A stretch of 64,000 bases of DNA from CAUTNA01 sp964371145 (GTDB lineage Bacteria > Pseudomonadota > Alphaproteobacteria > Rs-D84), in assembly GCA_964371145.1 (NCBI GenBank), contig CAYJKO010000003.1, forward strand, positions 1-64,000. Reading direction: 5' to 3'. This document shows positions 63,783 through 64,000 of the stretch, piece by piece. The position numbers and the translations under genes were made by a program. The stretch's first letter is position 1. Every line of letters begins with the position of its first letter. The notes beneath the pieces are model-generated. The model saw nothing but the letters and a program-made list of their open reading frames with translations. It did not search any database and had not been told where the DNA came from.

Positions 63783-64000
63783 TTATTCGTAAAACAAAAT
63801 ATCGTCTATTTCCCAAATATATCCCAATGCCGTTGCCCAGCTTGGCAATTCATCATCGTAATGAAATCTGGTTGCGCCATATGATGAATCCGGCAAATTC
63901 CCATTCATCATTTTTTGCACAGTTCTTACGCACATTAAAAAAGCGGGCAAACCCGCATCAACAGACAATAATTTATGATGTCTGGAATTTGTATCCCAAC
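63783..64000 (-). CDS. Cell-wall hydrolase (SleB-like endolysin), 5' end outside window
   Basis: An open frame reaches the window edge; the ~72 visible C-terminal residues include DSSYGATRFHYDDELPSWATALGYIWEIDDILFYE. This matches the SleB/Hydrolase_2 ending (GAT-x-(Y/F)-H ... P-x-WA ... I-x-x-x-x-FY). The enzyme cleaves peptidoglycan; as the neighbour of a holin-like gene it is probably the lysis enzyme. No internal ATG makes a sensible start, so the real start lies beyond 64000. Confidence 0.7.
   Translation of the reverse strand, partial: WDTNSRHHKLLSVDAGLPAFLMCVRTVQKMMNGNLPDSSYGATRFHYDDELPSWATALGYIWEIDDILFYE

Overview
The window is an AT-rich scaffold with three 100-N gaps. It comes from a Gram-negative, most likely an uncultured gut-type alphaproteobacterium. 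The basis is bamA/rseP, two classical surface protein types (a C-terminal autotransporter and a giant BspA/DUF285-like repeat protein), an alphaproteobacterial-looking dnaB, RNase E/G and a NAD-dependent ligase, together with very AT-rich coding. The lineage is inference; no rRNA is present.

Layout. 1-5.4 kb: end of a Cys-rich surface protein, small membrane and outer-membrane proteins, ligA, and two tandem Lys-rich repeat proteins (gap 1). 5.4-11.2 kb: fabI, then a four-gene glycosyltransferase operon. 11.2-12.0 kb: an orphan phage-type tail fibre plus its partner gene. 12.1-16 kb: tRNA-Asn, two GNAT acetyltransferases, trpS, a SIMPL protein and a DUF378 protein. 16-26.6 kb: the 2098-residue surface protein facing a 1309-residue autotransporter. 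26.8-30 kb: gap 2 (an assembly artefact), tRNA-Lys, a 703-residue unknown and a second orphan tail fibre. 30-40.9 kb: ackA, an M48 protease, recG, rne/rng, a flippase-like membrane protein, three tiny membrane/coiled-coil proteins, rph, unknowns and tRNA-His. 40.9-41.56 kb: tandem ~171-bp repeats that each carry the 3' tail of the adjacent tRNA-Ala (gap 3). 41.7-47.0 kb: frr-uppS-cdsA-rseP-bamA without dxr. 47-51.4 kb: hydrolase, two micro-lipoproteins, a tandem VirB8-like pair, yraN and a DUF805 protein.

51.4-64 kb is a compact T7/podovirus-like virion and packaging cluster on the minus strand: endolysin, holin-like, scaffold, a histone-H1-like protein, capsid, decoration, tail tubes A and B, coiled-coil protein, adaptor-only fibre, terminase, portal, Bbp19-like and a membrane coil. 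Its large terminase is physically split. The ATPase half and the nuclease half each keep their catalytic motifs, but 3.3 kb carrying dnaB, a double-HTH regulator and an unknown gene lies between them on the opposite strand. No polymerase, integrase or transposase is visible in the window.

The most interesting reading (inference) is a domesticated podovirus-derived particle or gene-transfer-agent-like system. The receptor-binding modules would then be scattered in the chromosome: both orphan fibre genes are driven by TTGATT-N17-TATAAT promoters followed at once by intrinsic terminators, which suggests antitermination control. A decaying prophage interrupted by a chromosomal rearrangement is the main alternative.
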